A stretch of 64,000 bases of DNA from Planctomycetia bacterium (GTDB lineage Bacteria > Planctomycetota > Planctomycetia > Pirellulales > PNKZ01): assembly GCA_021413845.1 (NCBI GenBank), contig JAIOPP010000163.1, forward strand, positions 1-64,000. The letters run 5' to 3'. The notes beneath the pieces are model-generated. The model searched no databases and had not been told where the DNA came from. It was given only the letters and a program-made list of their open reading frames with translations. The position numbers and the translations under genes are program-made. Below are positions 62,886 to 64,000 of the stretch, piece by piece. Position 1 is the stretch's first letter; each line of letters starts with the position of its first letter.

Positions 62886-63878
62886 ATGAATTTCATCCAG
62901 CCCGTTGCGGCGATCGAAGATGGCGCCGCACGGATCGTGCTCGCAGCCGGAGCGGACGAGGCATTCGCTTTCCCGTTGACGATCACGATGCATGGTGCGG
63001 TGTCGCATCTGAGCGCTGGACGCGGTGCCGACATCTATATCGTTGATGGCGGTATTCGCCCCGAAACGCAAGCCAAGATGCGGCGAATCATTCAAGGAGA
63101 CAATCTAAATATCGAGGTTCGATTCCTCGCACCCGATCTCGATCGCTTGTCGAACGTGCCGGTCGCACACATCAACGCGATGACCTATTTGCGTCTCTTG
63201 CTTCCCGACTTGCTCCCTGCCGAAATCGACCATGTGCTGTATTTAGACAGCGACTTGCTGATTCGCGGCGATCTGGGAATTCCGTGGTCGTTGCGTTCGC
63301 ACACGCGTGCTATTGCGGCGACCCGAGAATTCAGCGCCCCCAGAGTTTCGGCCCCCCGAGCGCTACCCAATTGGGAGCATCTCGGATTGCCGCCCGACGC
63401 TCCTTATATCAATGCCGGCCTATTGCTGATGAATCTCAAGCGTTGGCGCGAAGAGAATATCGCATCGCGCATACTTGAATACGTTCGACGAACGACGGAC
63501 ATCAACAGGTACGCCGATCAGGACGGCATCAATGCGATCTTATGCCAAGACTGCGAGTTGTTGCCCGCGGAATGGAACGTGCCGGCGTATTTCGAATCGA
63601 ATGTGGTCATAAAAGATCTCGATGATCCGATTTCCCAAGCCCTCATTGCGAATCGCCATCGGTTGTTGCGAGAAGCGTTCGTGATCCACTTCATCGGACC
63701 TCGAAAGCCCTGGCGAAACGGGCTCGGGCTCAAATGCCAATGGGATTGGCTGGAACAAGCGAAGTACTCGGGATGGTTTGAATCGGCGTTTGATTACGCT
63801 CGATTCAGTTTTCCGATTTGGGTCGACTACACGATTCGCCGAGCCATGCGAAAGATTCGGGAACTATACGGCAAATAG
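62886..63878 (+). CDS. Glycosyltransferase, GT8 family
   Basis: 330 residues. The N-terminal strand (IVLAAGADEAFAFPLTITMH) and VLYLDSDLLIRGDLG, holding the DxD metal site, mark the GT-A fold of GT8, as in LgtC-type galactosyltransferases. YINAGLLLMNLKRWREENIA and HFIGPRKPW are further family motifs. Retaining transfer from a UDP-sugar is likely. A C-terminal hydrophobic/basic stretch (about 290-325) may attach it to the membrane. Coupled to the preceding methyltransferase by a 28-base gap. Confidence 0.92.
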   Translation: MNFIQPVAAIEDGAARIVLAAGADEAFAFPLTITMHGAVSHLSAGRGADIYIVDGGIRPETQAKMRRIIQGDNLNIEVRFLAPDLDRLSNVPVAHINAMTYLRLLLPDLLPAEIDHVLYLDSDLLIRGDLGIPWSLRSHTRAIAATREFSAPRVSAPRALPNWEHLGLPPDAPYINAGLLLMNLKRWREENIASRILEYVRRTTDINRYADQDGINAILCQDCELLPAEWNVPAYFESNVVIKDLDDPISQALIANRHRLLREAFVIHFIGPRKPWRNGLGLKCQWDWLEQAKYSGWFESAFDYARFSFPIWVDYTIRRAMRKIRELYGK

Positions 63879-63890
63879 GCGTATCCAGCC

Positions 63891-63921
63891 CTGCTTAAGA
63901 TCTTTTCTAAGATCGAAGCAG
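63891..63921. terminator. Hairpin between convergent genes
   Basis: CTGCTT and GATCTT pair with AAGATC and AAGCAG around a TTCT loop, giving a stem of about 12 bp with a small internal bulge. There is no T-run on the plus strand. It lies 12 bases after the GT8 stop and may act as a weak bidirectional terminator between the GT8 gene and a minus-strand gene ending near 63953. Confidence 0.45.
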
Positions 63922-63952
63922 CACCCCTTAAGGCGGTTGTGAGAACGCTCTT

Positions 63953-64000
63953 CTAGACTTTGCGCCCGATGATGCAGACGTTGTCGGACATCGCTCTCGG
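63953..64000 (-). CDS. Possible C-terminal end of a minus-strand gene (partial)
   Basis: On the minus strand the last bases of the window read PRAMSDNVCIIGRKV followed by a TAG at 63955-63953. The ending resembles that of some methyltransferases and other small-molecule enzymes, but 15 residues are too few to name it. The hairpin at 63891-63921 would fit as its terminator. The start lies to the right of the window. Confidence 0.35.
   Translation of the reverse strand, partial: PRAMSDNVCIIGRKV

Noticed and set aside
1-64000. tRNA, rRNA, insertion sequences, integrases, CRISPR arrays
   Set aside because: I looked through the intergenic regions and saw no cloverleaf, transposase motif or repeat-spacer array.

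Overview
The window looks like part of a planctomycete chromosome, most likely Pirellulales-like. The reasons are an exosortase of the XrtU type, a giant autotransporter-repeat surface protein, many TPR proteins, a small CxxC protein of a planctomycete type, a metallophosphatase/multihaem cytochrome lipoprotein, moderately high GC and frequent GTG/TTG starts. All assignments come from reading motifs and gene order; no alignment or database search was run.

Layout. (1) 1-9901, minus strand: one unbroken reading frame of at least 3300 codons that runs off the left edge. It is a giant beta-strand-repeat surface protein with an unusual membrane-spanning N-terminus. (2) 9902-10566: a long non-coding stretch with paired inverted repeats and a strong terminator. 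(3) 10567-15880, minus: exosortase xrtU followed by two TPR proteins, behind a plausible promoter at 16027-16055. (4) 16803-19160, plus: a Wzc-like co-polymerase/tyrosine kinase ending in an intrinsic terminator. (5) 19275-41896, plus: a dense polysaccharide locus. It holds an asparagine synthase-like amidotransferase, a WecA/MraY-like initiating transferase, six or more GT4 glycosyltransferases, a Wzy-like protein, a Wzm/Wzt ABC exporter and three WavE-like proteins, two of them a tandem duplication. It also holds a tightly overlapping block of GDPD-like phosphodiesterase, HAD phosphatase, two paralogous nucleotidyltransferases and a cupin. (6) 41893-46875: an MsbA/PglK-like ABC exporter and a methyltransferase (minus), then a sugar epimerase and a GT2 (plus). 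(7) 46901-57623, minus: a Wzy/ligase-TPR fusion, two secreted proteins, a specialised NusG paralogue, a CxxC mini-protein, a fourth WavE-like protein and small conserved genes. (8) 57803-63878, plus: prolyl-tRNA synthetase, a DUF4416 protein, a metallophosphatase/tetrahaem lipoprotein, a methyltransferase and a GT8 glycosyltransferase.

How the parts fit. The core of the window builds and exports an envelope or extracellular glycan: lipid-linked initiation, chain extension by many glycosyltransferases, modification, and export by an ABC route. A Wzc-like regulator is also present. Exosortase systems elsewhere couple glycan loci to surface-protein sorting, and here xrtU lies beside both a glycan locus and a giant surface protein. 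A NusG paralogue in the same region and an intrinsic terminator inside the locus suggest control by antitermination.

The most promising undescribed pieces are the N-terminal module of the giant protein, the GDPD-HAD-NTase-cupin-NTase block (one NTase has a degenerate signature), the WavE-like expansion, and the possible terminator/NusG pairing.
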